64,000 bases of DNA from Streptomyces lydicus (GCF_001729485.1 NZ_CP017157.1:2976001-3040000), one strand, 5' to 3'. Positions 8,039 to 16,947 are shown, numbered from the stretch's first letter. Program-made: numbers and translations. The notes: generated from the sequence alone by a model not told the origin.

Positions 8039-9559
8039 ATGGAGAACGTACGGCCGCCGTGGGCGCGGCGCTGCCTCGGCCCGGCGTGGGAGCGGTGGCT
8101 GTCGGTCCCGCCGGACAGGCCCCGCGGCGGGCCCGGAACCCGCCTGCCCTGGCTCTCGACGCTGGCCGTGACGGTCTTCGTGACCGTCGGCTCCGGTTTC
8201 ACCGGGCACAACCAGGAGCCCGGCCGCGTCCCGCTGGACTCCGTCGGCCGTGCGCTGCTCGTCCTCGGCGGGCTCCAGCTGCTCTTCCGCCACCGCTACC
8301 CGCGCACCGTCGCCCTCGGCACCGCCGCGACGACCACCGCCTACCTCCTGGCCGGCTACCCGTACGGGCCGGTCTTCCTCACCCTCGCGCTGGGCGCCTT
8401 CGCGGCGATCGTCGCGGGACACCGCAGGGTGGCCTGGTGCGCGCTGGGCGGCGTCTGGGCCGTCCACCTGCTCGCCGCCCACTGGCTCTACCGGTGGCTG
8501 CCGCCGCCGCACGACGGGCCCGCCCCGTGGAACCAGGAAATCGTCATCACGGTCTGGGTGGTGGCGGTGGTGGCACTCTCCGAGCTGGTACGGGTGCGCC
8601 GGGAGCAGCTGGCGAAGGCGCGGGCCGAGCGGGCCGCCGCGGAACGCCGCCGGGCCGACGAGGAGCGGCTGCGGATCGCCCGCGAACTGCACGACGTCCT
8701 CGCGCACAGCATCTCCGTCATCAACGTCCAGGCGGGCGTGGGCCTGGCGCTGCTCGACAGCGATCCCGAGCAGGCACGCACCGCGCTGACCACGATCAAG
8801 GCCGCGAGCAAGGAAGCGCTTGGCGAGGTCCGTCAGGTGCTCGCCACCCTGCGCGCGCCGGGCGACGCCCCGCGGTCCCCGGCGCCCGGCCTGGACCGGC
8901 TGCCCGAACTCGTGGAGCAGGCCCGGAGCGCCGGTCTCGCGGTGGACGTCACCACCGAGGGCACCCCCGCACCCCTCCCGCCCGGCACCGACCTCGCCGC
9001 CTTCCGCATCGTCCAGGAGGCGCTCACCAACATCGTCCGGCACTCCGGTTCGCGCACCGCCCGGGTCTTGCTGCGGCACACCCCCGCGGCCCTGGAGATC
9101 CGGGTCGACGACGACGGCCCGGTGACCACCGGCGCGGACGGCACGGCCGGCGGGGGCAACGGCCTGGCCGGCATGCGGGAGCGGGCCGCGGCGCTCGGCG
9201 GCACGGTGCAGGCCGGCCCCCGCGCGGACGGCGGGTTCCGCGTCCGGGCCGGTATCCCGCTGGCCCCGGCACCAGCGGGCGCGGAGAGCCGGGTGGGTAC
9301 CGAGGACCGGGCGGGCCGGGCGGGCCGAGCCGGTGCGGGCGGGCAGGTGGGGCCGGACGCAGGAGCGGACGCGGCCGAACCGGCGGCCGAGCCGGCGGCG
9401 TCGGAGTCGGCGTCGGCGTCGGAGTCGGAGTCGGAGTCGACGGTGGAAGCCGGGGCGGGGCGGTCGAAGCGGACCACGGAGGGCCGGGGCGGTGGTGGCC
9501 TGGGCGCGGATACCGTGAGCCAGGGCGCCGGCCCCGAGGAGGACGAGGAGGAGTCGTGA
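8039..9559 (+). CDS. Two-component sensor histidine kinase (NarL/DesK class)
   Basis: 506 residues. About four to five membrane segments lie in residues 40-185, then a HisKA_3 dimerisation helix with the phospho-accepting His218 (RELHDVLAHSIS), then a HATPase domain at about 300-400 with the G-box GNGLAGMRERAAALGG. After residue 415 comes an unusual 90-residue Gly/Ala-rich tail with an ESASASESESES microsatellite, which is not part of the kinase fold. The GTGA overlap with the response regulator couples their translation. The signal is unknown. Confidence 0.93.
   Translation: MENVRPPWARRCLGPAWERWLSVPPDRPRGGPGTRLPWLSTLAVTVFVTVGSGFTGHNQEPGRVPLDSVGRALLVLGGLQLLFRHRYPRTVALGTAATTTAYLLAGYPYGPVFLTLALGAFAAIVAGHRRVAWCALGGVWAVHLLAAHWLYRWLPPPHDGPAPWNQEIVITVWVVAVVALSELVRVRREQLAKARAERAAAERRRADEERLRIARELHDVLAHSISVINVQAGVGLALLDSDPEQARTALTTIKAASKEALGEVRQVLATLRAPGDAPRSPAPGLDRLPELVEQARSAGLAVDVTTEGTPAPLPPGTDLAAFRIVQEALTNIVRHSGSRTARVLLRHTPAALEIRVDDDGPVTTGADGTAGGGNGLAGMRERAAALGGTVQAGPRADGGFRVRAGIPLAPAPAGAESRVGTEDRAGRAGRAGAGGQVGPDAGADAAEPAAEPAASESASASESESESTVEAGAGRSKRTTEGRGGGGLGADTVSQGAGPEEDEEES
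9401..9442 (+). repeat. In-frame TCGGAG/TCGGCG microsatellite
   Basis: Seven hexanucleotide units of tcg plus gag, gcg or acg encode alternating Ser-Glu/Ser-Ala in the C-terminal tail of the kinase. Slippage by 6 bp would keep the frame. Confidence 0.85.
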
Positions 9560-10221
9560 TCCGGGTACTGCTGGCGGACGATCAGCTGCTGGTCCGGGCC
9601 GGGTTCAAGGCGCTGCTCGACGCCCAGCCCGACATCGAGGTGGTCGCCGAGGCCGCGGACGGCCGACAGACGCTGGCCGCGGTCCGCGAACACCGCCCGG
9701 ACGTCGTCCTGATGGACATCCGCATGCCGGTCCTGGACGGCCTGGCCGCCACCCGCCGGGTCACCGAGGACCCCGAGCTGTCCGAGGTGAAGGTCGTCAT
9801 GCTGACCACCTTCGAGCTGGACGAGTACGTCTTCGAGGCGATCCGTTCCGGTGCCTCCGGCTTCCTGGTCAAGGACACCGAACCGGAGGAACTCCTGCGG
9901 GCCGTGCGCGCGGTGGTGGCCGGTGACGCACTGCTCTCGCCGGGCGTCACCCGACGTCTGATCGCGGAGTTCGCGGCCCGCTCCAAGGAGCCTGCCGCGG
10001 CCGGCGCCCTGGCCGGACTGACCGAACGCGAACGCGAGGTGATGGCGCTGGTCGGTATCGGCCTCTCCAACGAGGAGATCGCCCGCCGCCTGGTCGTCAG
10101 CCCGCTCACCGCCAAGACTCACGTCAGCCGCACCATGGTCAAGCTCGGCGCCCGCGACCGCGCCCAACTCGTCGTGCTGGCCTACGAGTCGGGGCTCGTA
10201 CGGCCGGGATGGTTGGGCTGA
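9556..10221 (+). CDS. LuxR/NarL family response regulator
   Basis: 221 residues. Receiver domain with acidic pocket DD (residues 8-9), phosphorylation site Asp54 (VVLMDIRMP) and the conserved Lys in FLVKDTEPEEL. C-terminal LuxR-type HTH at about 155-215 (LTEREREVMALVGIGLSNEEIA). It starts with GTG 9556 overlapping the kinase stop; GAGGAGGAG just upstream is the ribosome-binding site. It is the cognate partner of the upstream kinase; targets cannot be read from the window. Confidence 0.95.
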   Translation: MIRVLLADDQLLVRAGFKALLDAQPDIEVVAEAADGRQTLAAVREHRPDVVLMDIRMPVLDGLAATRRVTEDPELSEVKVVMLTTFELDEYVFEAIRSGASGFLVKDTEPEELLRAVRAVVAGDALLSPGVTRRLIAEFAARSKEPAAAGALAGLTEREREVMALVGIGLSNEEIARRLVVSPLTAKTHVSRTMVKLGARDRAQLVVLAYESGLVRPGWLG

Positions 10222-10240
10222 CCGCGGGGCGGTGAAGGCC

Positions 10241-10296
10241 GGACCGTATGGGGGGCGGACCGTATGCGCGGGTGAGCGGACCGTACGCGGGGGTGG
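10241..10296. repeat. Degenerate GGACCGTAYG repeats
   Basis: Three copies of ggaccgtatg or ggaccgtacg start at 10241, 10257 and 10278 with G-rich spacers, in the gap between convergent genes. It may be a decayed short array. Confidence 0.5.
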
Positions 10297-10384
10297 GGCA
10301 ACTTGCTCGTCAGCGGGAGGAGGCGGCCGGGCCGTCAGCGGGGACCGGCCGGGCGGCGTACGGATGGCTGGGTGGGGCGAGCCG

Positions 10385-11158
10385 TCAGACGCCGGCGCGT
10401 TCCCGCCACAGCTCCGGGAGTTCACGGTCGCCGGTGATCGTCAGGGCGTCCCACGGGCGGCGGTTCCACAGGGCGAGGTAGAGCTCCTCGGCCGGCCCCT
10501 CGATCGTGCAGTCGACGGGCTTGCCCTGCTCCGGGGCGCCGGCCTCGGAGCCGGCGTCCGCCGGGGTGCGCACCGTCCGCGGCGGGGCCTCGGAGAGCTG
10601 GACGGTCCAGTCCGCGCCCGGGGTGTCGGTCGCGCGCAGCCGGAGCGACCGGGGCACGTCCGTGCGGATCTGGCTGCGGTCGCGGCCGTGAAAGCCCGTC
10701 AGGAGTTCGTCGATGCCGTCCGCGGCGAAGGAGGTGGGGAGGGGAGTGAGCGACGCACCGGCCGCCTGCTGGGCGTCGACGCGGTGCACGGACGTCTCAT
10801 GGGCCTGGCGGCGGGCCCAGAACGCCAGCGGGGACGGCGCGGGCAGGAACGTCCAGGCGGCGAGATCCCGCGGGGCGGAGTGCAGCGTGAGGACGAGGTG
10901 GTGATGGCCCTCGCGCAGCCAGCCGATGAGTTCCTCGTCGGACAGGTCGGGTGCCTCCGCGGGGCGGCCCGGCTGCTGCACCCCTTGGGCCACGATCTCC
11001 GTCGCCCAGCGGTGAACCTGCCCGATGTGGGTGACCAGATCCCGCATCTGCCACTCGGGGCACGCCGGGACGGAGGCGTCCAGCCCCGCCTCCTCGGCGG
11101 CGTCGGCGAGCAGGCCGCCGTCCAGTCGCAGCGTTTCGACGAACTCAGTGATCTCCAT
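10385..11158 (-). CDS. Maleylpyruvate isomerase family mycothiol-dependent enzyme
   Basis: 257 residues with the MDMPI N-terminal (DinB-like four-helix) domain: CPEWQMRDLVTHIGQVHRWA, with metal-binding His in the HIGQVHRW segment, and a second motif RQAHETSVHRVDAQQAAG. A C-terminal SCP2-like domain covers about 165-250. Family members use mycothiol as cofactor; several are annotated from this fold without a proven reaction, so the substrate is open. Single gene, convergent with the response regulator. Confidence 0.88.
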   Translation of the reverse strand: MEITEFVETLRLDGGLLADAAEEAGLDASVPACPEWQMRDLVTHIGQVHRWATEIVAQGVQQPGRPAEAPDLSDEELIGWLREGHHHLVLTLHSAPRDLAAWTFLPAPSPLAFWARRQAHETSVHRVDAQQAAGASLTPLPTSFAADGIDELLTGFHGRDRSQIRTDVPRSLRLRATDTPGADWTVQLSEAPPRTVRTPADAGSEAGAPEQGKPVDCTIEGPAEELYLALWNRRPWDALTITGDRELPELWRERAGV

Positions 11159-11266
11159 GCCACGAGTGTGCCAGCCGCCACTGACAGTCGACCGCGGCGG
11201 GGAGGCGCCGGTACGGGCAGGACCGGAGCGCCGGGCCGGGTATGCGCCGCTGCGTCACACCCACCC

Positions 11267-11356
11267 CGTAGGTCCTGCCCACCCCCTACGTCCTACCCGT
11301 CCCGTACGCCATGCCCGTCCCGTACGCCGTGCCCATCCCGTACGTCACGCTTGCCC
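11267..11356. repeat. 18-bp tandem array, five copies
   Basis: Five 18-bp units start at 11267, 11285, 11303, 11321 and 11339, with typical core cgtacgccatgcccgtcc. Fainter copies continue on both sides up to the MFS stop region. The 18-bp period keeps an open frame by chance; I see no gene in it. Confidence 0.88.
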
Positions 11357-11415
11357 GTTGCTTCGTGCTCACCGTCGCGTCACGCAGATCCGGTACGTCA
11401 CGCACACCTGCTACG

Positions 11416-12672
11416 TCACGCCCGCCCGGTGCGGTGGGCTCCGCGCGTCGCGCAGGCGATGGCGGCCGCGGCCGCGGCGAGCAGGGCGACCGTCGTCAGC
11501 GCGACGGGCAGGCTCCAGACCTCGGCCAGGAACCCGATGGCGGGCGGGCCGAGCAGCATGCCCCCGTAGCCGACCGTCGAGGCGACGGCGACGCCGTCCG
11601 CGCCGCCGCTCTCGCCGGCCCGGGCGATGGCGATCGGGAAGATGTTGGCGAGCCCCAGGCCGGCGACGGCGAAGCCGAGGCAGGCCGCCCAGGCGGTGGG
11701 GGCGAGTGCGCCGAGCAGCATGCCGGCGGCCGCCGTCGTACCGCCCGCGACCAGCGCGCGGGCCGCTCCGAAGCGCTGCACCACCGCGGTTCCGGACAGC
11801 CGCCCCGCGGTCATCGCCAGCGCGAACACCGCGTAGCCGGCGGCGGCCAGGCCGGGCCCGGCGGCCAGGTCCTGGGAGAGGTGCAGTGCGCCCCAGTCGG
11901 CCAGCGCCCCCTCGCCGTACGCGGTGCACAGGGCGATCAGCCCGAAGACCAGGACCAGTCGGCGCCCGCGGCCCGCCGGGGCGGCCCGGGGGCCTTCCGG
12001 TGCCGTCGGCATCCGCTCGGGGACCGTCGGGGCGGGGTGGGTGTGCAGGGTGCGCCCCGCGACGGCCGTCGCCAGCAGTCCGATCGCGGCGAGCAGCGAC
12101 AGGTGGACGGTGGGGGAGAGGCGGCCCGCGATCAGCCCGCCGAGCCCCGCGCCGAGCATGCCGCCGAGGCTGAACGCGGCGTGGAAGCTGGGCATCACGG
12201 GCCGGCGCAGCGCGGCGATGAGATCGACGGCGGCGCTGTTCATCGCGACGTTGAGGGAGCCGTACGCGGCGCCGAAGACCAGCAGGACCAGCCCCAGCGC
12301 GGTCGCGGAGCGGGTGAGCGGCGGCAGCAGGATGCTCAGGGCGAGGGCGGCCGCGGAGGCGGTCGTCGCGGCGTGGCTGCCGAACCGCCGGCAGAGCCGC
12401 CCGGTGAGCATCATGAACGCGACCGCGCCCGCCGACACACCGAGCAGCGCGAGCCCCAGGGCGCCCGCGCCGGCGCCGGTCTGCGCCTTGATCGCCGGGA
12501 TGCGGACGACCCATCCGGCGAACAGGAAGCCGTCCATGGCGAAGAACGCGGTGACGGCGATGCGGAGTCGGGTGAGGTATGGGGGGTTCGGGAGGATTTG
12601 GGGGTGTCGATCGTGGGTGACGGAGCGCTGGTCCCGCGTAAGGACCCTCCGTATTTTGTTTAGCGTCGGCAC
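11416..12672 (-). CDS. MFS transporter
   Basis: About 418 residues with twelve predicted membrane segments in two halves and a Pro-rich central loop (PAPTVPERMPTAPEGPRAAP). It resembles the fucose-permease/YbjJ-like branch (AVTAFFAMDGFLFAGWVVRIPAIK at the first helix, written here in two runs of the same segment). The only usable start codon before helix 1 is GTG 12672, only 17 bp from the divergent ROK gene, giving a 39-residue basic leader. The start is therefore uncertain. Likely controlled by the divergent ROK regulator; cargo unknown. Confidence 0.85.
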   Translation of the reverse strand: MPTLNKIRRVLTRDQRSVTHDRHPQILPNPPYLTRLRIAVTAFFAMDGFLFAGWVVRIPAIKAQTGAGAGALGLALLGVSAGAVAFMMLTGRLCRRFGSHAATTASAAALALSILLPPLTRSATALGLVLLVFGAAYGSLNVAMNSAAVDLIAALRRPVMPSFHAAFSLGGMLGAGLGGLIAGRLSPTVHLSLLAAIGLLATAVAGRTLHTHPAPTVPERMPTAPEGPRAAPAGRGRRLVLVFGLIALCTAYGEGALADWGALHLSQDLAAGPGLAAAGYAVFALAMTAGRLSGTAVVQRFGAARALVAGGTTAAAGMLLGALAPTAWAACLGFAVAGLGLANIFPIAIARAGESGGADGVAVASTVGYGGMLLGPPAIGFLAEVWSLPVALTTVALLAAAAAAIACATRGAHRTGRA

Positions 12673-12689
12673 AAAGCCAGAATAGAGGG

Positions 12690-13910
12690 GTGACCCAGAC
12701 TCGGACAACCAGGCTGGAGCGGGGCCGTGGCGCCCTCGGACCCGCACTGGAGCTCGTACACACCGGACGCGCACCCACCCGTGCCGTGCTGACCGCCGAA
12801 CTCGGCGTGACCCGCGCGACCGCGGGCGCGGTGGCGGCCGAGCTCGAAGCGCTCGGCCTGATCACCGTCGACTCCCGGCCCACCGCGTCGGCCGGTTCCC
12901 AGGGCCGCCCCTCCCACCGGCTGTCCGTCGCCGGGAACGGGCCGGTCGTACTGGCCGCGCAGATCCACGCCGACGGCTACCGCGCCGCGCTGGTCGGTCT
13001 CGGCGGCCGCATCGTGGCGACCGCACCCGGCTGCGGCACCATCCCCGCCGACCCGGCCCACGTCCTCGCCGAGGTCGTCGAGGCCGGCGCCACCCTGCTG
13101 CGCGAGACCGGCCGACGCTGCCTGGGTGCCGGCCTCGCGGTGCCGTCCGCGGTCGCGGAGCCGGACGGCGAGGCCCTCAACCCGCTGCACCTCGCCTGGC
13201 CCTCGGGAGCCCCCGTACGGGAGCTCTTCCTGAGCGCGCTCGCCGACGCCGGCATCCCCGGCGTCACCGACCAGATCGGTTTCACCGGCAACGATGTCAA
13301 CCTCATGGCCCTCGCCGAACACCGCCACGGCGCCGGTCGGGGAGCCCGCGACCTGCTCTGCGTGGCCTCCGGTCACCGCGGCGTCGGCGGGGCGCTGGTG
13401 CTCGACGGGCGGCTGCACAGCGGCAGTTCGGGCCTGGCCCTGGAGGTCGGCCATCTGACGGTCCACCCCGAGGGCGCGCCCTGCCACTGCGGCAGCCGCG
13501 GCTGCCTGGACGTCGAGGCCGACCCGCTGGCCTTCCTCGTCGCGGCCGGCCGCGAGCCGGGCCCCGAGGTCTCGCTGCTCCGGCAGGCCGCCGACCTGCT
13601 CCGCGACGAGTACGCCGACCCGGGTGTACGCGCCGCGGCCGATCTGCTGATCGACCGGCTCGGCCTCGGCATCGCCGGACTCGTCAACATCCTCAACCCG
13701 GACCGCATCATCCTCGGCGGGCTGCACCGCGCCCTGCTGGAGGCCGACCCGGAGCGGCTGCGCGCGGTGGTCGCCGACCGCAGTCTGTGGGGCCGCAGCG
13801 GCGGGGTGCCGATCCTGCCCTGCAGCCTCGACCACAACAGCCTGGTCGGCGCGGCGGAGCTGGCCTGGCAGCCGGTGCTGGACGACCCGCTGGCGGTGGT
13901 CGAGCGGTAG
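12690..13910 (+). CDS. ROK family transcriptional regulator
   Basis: 406 residues. An N-terminal winged helix (RAVLTAELGVTRATAGAVAA) precedes a ROK domain with the zinc motif CHCGSRGCLDVEADP near residues 264-278 and a C-terminal NILNPDRIILGG block. ROK regulators sense sugars or phospho-sugars. Start GTG 12690 follows a -10-like CAGAAT at 12678-12683, so the transcript may be leaderless. Divergent from the MFS transporter, which it probably controls. Confidence 0.92.
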   Translation: MTQTRTTRLERGRGALGPALELVHTGRAPTRAVLTAELGVTRATAGAVAAELEALGLITVDSRPTASAGSQGRPSHRLSVAGNGPVVLAAQIHADGYRAALVGLGGRIVATAPGCGTIPADPAHVLAEVVEAGATLLRETGRRCLGAGLAVPSAVAEPDGEALNPLHLAWPSGAPVRELFLSALADAGIPGVTDQIGFTGNDVNLMALAEHRHGAGRGARDLLCVASGHRGVGGALVLDGRLHSGSSGLALEVGHLTVHPEGAPCHCGSRGCLDVEADPLAFLVAAGREPGPEVSLLRQAADLLRDEYADPGVRAAADLLIDRLGLGIAGLVNILNPDRIILGGLHRALLEADPERLRAVVADRSLWGRSGGVPILPCSLDHNSLVGAAELAWQPVLDDPLAVVER

Positions 13911-13965
13911 GGGCGGGCCGCCCTTGGCGCGCCCGGCCGAGCCCGGGCACGCCTCGGGAGCGCCC

Positions 13966-14934
13966 TCAGCTCGTCTGCACCGTCGGCGCCGGACGTGCCC
14001 AGTCGGCGGCGAAGGCGCGAGCCGGGTTGGTGGTCAGAAACTGTGTCACCAGGGCGGGACCCAGGGCGATTTCCAGCCGCTCGCGGTGGTGACGCAGCAG
14101 GAACGGCATACCGGGGCCGCCGTTCACCGACCGGGCGCCGGCCGTGGTGGTGTCGCCGCCGAGCAGGATCCGGTCGCCGAAGCCCGCTTCGGTGAGCGCG
14201 GCCAGCGCGTCCGGCAGCCGCCAGTCGGTCGCATGATGGGTCTGCGAGGGGCCGTCGAAGGCCAGATACGCCCCGGCCTCGGCGGCCATCCGGTGCACCA
14301 CGCCGTCCGGTGAACGGTTGAGATGCCCCAGGATCACCCGGTCCGGTGCGACCCCCAACTCGCCGCAGAGCAGGTCGAGTACGGCCGGTGCGCCGGTGCC
14401 CAGCTCCAGATGCACGCCGATGGCGGCCCCGGTGGCGTGCTGGGCCTCGGCGGCGGCCGCCATCGTGTACCGGGCGTGCCGGTCCAGACCGTGGAAGCCC
14501 CCGGCCACCTTGATCATTCCGGCCCGCACGCCGGTCCTGCCGATGCCCTCGGTGAGCTCGCCGACGAACACCCCGGCGAGATCGGCCCGGACCCGTTCCA
14601 GCACCTCGGGTGCGTAGTGCACCGCCTGGTGCAGCCCGGTGGCGGCCACGATCCGCACCCCCGACTCCCGTGCCAGCCGCGGGAGTTCGGCGGCCCGGCG
14701 GCCCATGCCGTACGGCGTCCACTGGATCACGGACGCGCCGCCCGCCGAACGGAACGCGGCCAGTTCCGCGGCCGCCGCCGCGACATCGTCGAGTTCCTGG
14801 CCCGCCAGCCGGGGGCTGCGCAGGAAGAGGTGGTCGTGCGCGTCACAGACACCGAGGTCCGCGGGGTCGAGGTCGCCGAGGACGGTACGGACGGCCGGCC
14901 CCGTGGGCCGTTCCGCGGCGGAGGTGCTCACCAC
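13966..14934 (-). CDS. Phosphotriesterase-family amidohydrolase
   Basis: 322 residues starting at GTG 14934. Metal ligands of the amidohydrolase barrel are visible: HDH at residues 33-35 (VCDAHDHLF), a Lys candidate in GMIKVAGGFHG, His in GVHLELGTG and LGHLNRSPD, and Asp in ILLGGDTTTAG. The family includes phosphotriesterases and lactonases; the natural role is usually lactone or ester hydrolysis. Its start overlaps the stop of the DUF4865 gene, so it is the last cistron of the TetR-cupin-DUF4865 set. Substrate unknown. Confidence 0.88.
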   Translation of the reverse strand: MVSTSAAERPTGPAVRTVLGDLDPADLGVCDAHDHLFLRSPRLAGQELDDVAAAAAELAAFRSAGGASVIQWTPYGMGRRAAELPRLARESGVRIVAATGLHQAVHYAPEVLERVRADLAGVFVGELTEGIGRTGVRAGMIKVAGGFHGLDRHARYTMAAAAEAQHATGAAIGVHLELGTGAPAVLDLLCGELGVAPDRVILGHLNRSPDGVVHRMAAEAGAYLAFDGPSQTHHATDWRLPDALAALTEAGFGDRILLGGDTTTAGARSVNGGPGMPFLLRHHRERLEIALGPALVTQFLTTNPARAFAADWARPAPTVQTS

Positions 14935-15511
14935 TGGGAACCCGCCCCCAGCCGGTCGAGGCCCGGCGCGGACAGGTGCAGCACCTGATAGCGGTCACCG
15001 GCGCCCTCCGGGACGGCGTCCGCCCAGAGGGTGAAGTGCACCAGCTCCCAGCGGCGGGGATCGAGGGCCAGAGAGGTGGCGAAGACGCCTTCCGTGGCGG
15101 CCAGTTCCTGGTGGCGTGCCACCGCGTCCGCGACGACGGTGGCCGGATCCGCTCCCTCGGGGAGGGCCTCCGTACGCCGCGAGAAGGCCCCCGGGGGCGG
15201 CCGGCGGCGGGCCCGGGCCGGTGGAAGAGCCCCTGCCAGTGCCGCACGGCCGGCCGCCCGAAGTCGCGGATCACGCCCCGGAATCCGTCGCCGAGGAGGA
15301 AGCGGCTCATGGCCGCGGGGTCGGCCCAGAGATAGAACGGCGCGTACTCATTGACCGGCGAGCCGTCGGTCCCGCGCTCGCGGACCCCGTACGCCTTGAG
15401 GCCGAGGCCCGCGAAGTCGTCGAGGAGGTGGCCCCGGGACTTCACACGGTGCCGGATGATCTCCATGTCGTAGTCGGCGGGGAGGGTGATCGCGTACTGC
15501 ATGGCGTGCAC
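14928..15511 (-). pseudogene. DUF4865 family protein, split by an apparent frameshift
   Basis: The protein starts well from GTG 15511 (GGAG upstream): MHAMQYAITLPADYDMEIIR, then GHLLDDFAGLGLKAYGVRERG and NEYAPFYLWADPAAMSRFL, all typical of DUF4865. After RHWQGLFHRPGPAAG the frame turns into Arg/Pro-rich nonsense. The family sequence resumes one frame over (RRTEALPEGADPATVVADAV, then LDPRRWELVHFTLWADAV and YQVLHLSAPGLDRL) and ends at 14928. The break lies at the CCCCCGGGGG run at 15188-15197; adding one base there would restore a protein of about 194 residues. Either a real lesion or a homopolymer sequencing error. Function of DUF4865 is unknown. Confidence 0.85.
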
Positions 15512-15584
15512 GGCGGAACTCCGTAACGGGTGCGGGGGAGGGGCGGGGGCGGCGCCGACGCCGTGGCGGGCGCCGGAGCCGGGG

Positions 15585-15986
15585 TCACTCGTCGCCCGGG
15601 TACTCGTGGGGGCCGACCGGCTCGGCCCACTCCGTCGTGGTGCCGTCGGCGGCGGCTTCGACGGTCGCCAGGTGGGTCATGAAACTGTCCGGCCCGGCGC
15701 CGTGCCAGTGCCGCTCGCCCGGCGCGATCCAGACGGTGTCCCCGGGACGGATCGGCTCGACCGGACCACCCGCGCGCTGCACGAGACCGGCGCCCTCGGT
15801 GACGTGCAGGACCTGGCCGTGCGGATGGGTGTGCCAGGCGGTGCGGGCGCCGGGCGCGAAGTGGACGCGGAAGATCCGCAGACGGGAGGGGGCCGGCGGG
15901 ACGGCGATCTCGTGGAGCCGGACCGTGCCGGTGAAGTGCTCGGCCGGCCCCGGCCGGCCGGCGGGCAGCTCGCGAGTGATCTCCAT
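15585..15986 (-). CDS. Cupin domain protein
   Basis: 133 residues from ATG 15986 with AAGGAG 8 nt upstream; an in-frame upstream start would add a non-conserved tail. Cupin metal motif 1 is TAWHTHPHGQVLHVTEGAG and motif 2 is GDTVWIAPGERHWHGAGP, so a metal-binding beta barrel is expected. Similar cupins accompany carboxymuconolactone-decarboxylase or tautomerase genes beside DUF4865. It is the first structural gene after TetR and shares its direction. Enzymatic role not known. Confidence 0.9.
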   Translation of the reverse strand: MEITRELPAGRPGPAEHFTGTVRLHEIAVPPAPSRLRIFRVHFAPGARTAWHTHPHGQVLHVTEGAGLVQRAGGPVEPIRPGDTVWIAPGERHWHGAGPDSFMTHLATVEAAADGTTTEWAEPVGPHEYPGDE

Positions 15987-16082
15987 GACGAGGAACTCCT
16001 TTGTGGCCGGCCCGGCCCCTGGGTAGGCGCGGCCGCTCGGCTGTGACACGAACGGCGCGAACGGTTTTCGCGCCGGGCGACC

Positions 16083-16691
16083 TCAGTCCCGGTCGCCGGT
16101 GGCCCCGACGGACGTGACCTGCGCGGCGAGCAGCGCCAGTACGCCCTGGACGGCGGCATCGAACGGTGCCGGGTCATCAGCGGCCCGGGCCAGCACATAA
16201 CCGCCCTGGACGACGGCGGCGACGGTGGCCGCGGTCGCCACCGGATCCAGCGCCGCGGCCAGCTCACCGCGCCGCTGCCCCTCGGCGAGGACGTCGGCGA
16301 TCCGGCCCCGGAGCCAGTCGAACATCTGGTCCAGCGGAGTGCGCAGTTCGGGGTTCTGCACCACGTCGCGGTCCTGCGTCATCCGGCCGATCGGGCAGCC
16401 GCGCAGCACCGTCCGCTCGCGCGTCAGATAGGCCGCGACGCGGTCGTACGCCGTGCCGGGGCCGCCCAGGCACTCCTCGGCGGTCTGCTGCATCGTCTGT
16501 GCGGTGCGCCGGAGCGCCGCCAGGGCGAGGGCGGACTTCCCGGAGAAGTGGTGGTACATGCTGCCCTGGCCGACGCCCGCACGCTCCAGGATCGCCTTGG
16601 GGCTGGTGCCTACGTAGCCCCGCTCCCACAGCAGCTCCTGGGTGCTGCGCACCAACCGTTCCTGGGTCCCGAGCCGTTCTTCAGTGCTCAT
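16083..16691 (-). CDS. TetR/AcrR family transcriptional regulator
   Basis: 202 residues from ATG 16691. HTH at about residues 28-50 (TSPKAILERAGVGQGSMYHHF) and a C-terminal domain with CPIGRM, as in the TetR_C YxaF/LmrA-like group. A strong promoter ends 6 nt before this ATG, which rules out the longer in-frame start. Being first in the run of cupin, DUF4865 and phosphotriesterase genes, it probably represses its own operon. Confidence 0.92.
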   Translation of the reverse strand: MSTEERLGTQERLVRSTQELLWERGYVGTSPKAILERAGVGQGSMYHHFSGKSALALAALRRTAQTMQQTAEECLGGPGTAYDRVAAYLTRERTVLRGCPIGRMTQDRDVVQNPELRTPLDQMFDWLRGRIADVLAEGQRRGELAAALDPVATAATVAAVVQGGYVLARAADDPAPFDAAVQGVLALLAAQVTSVGATGDRD

Positions 16692-16697
16692 GATGGC

Positions 16698-16727
16698 ACT
16701 GTACATACTGGTAGTTACAAAGTTCAA
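16698..16727 (-). promoter_or_regulatory. Leaderless promoter with probable TetR operator
   Basis: On the minus strand, -35 TTGAAC (16727-16722), an 18-bp spacer and -10 TACAGT (16703-16698) end 6 nt before the TetR ATG. The spacer carries an imperfect inverted repeat of TGTA-N12-TACA type, a likely autoregulatory site. Confidence 0.7.
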
Positions 16728-16947
16728 GGTACACAGCTCGAGATGCACAGCCCCGGGCCGTCGGGCCCGCGGCGAGCCCGGCGGGTGACCCGGCCTTCCG
16801 CTCCCGCCGGAGCAGTGGCGTTCTCCCGCCTACTCCTTGCGGGGTACGGACGAAGCCGCTGGCCGTACGACGACTGGCGGCCGCCGGTGGACCAGGCTCG
16901 GAAGGGACAGCACGGAGCTGATCCGACCCCCCGAGGAGCTGATTGCC

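Noticed and set aside
10232..11569. Plus-strand 445-codon frame
   Set aside because: Antisense of the mycothiol-dependent-isomerase-like gene and low-complexity tail.
14928..15122. 64-codon minus-strand frame as its own gene
   Set aside because: It is the C-terminal half of the frameshifted DUF4865 gene.
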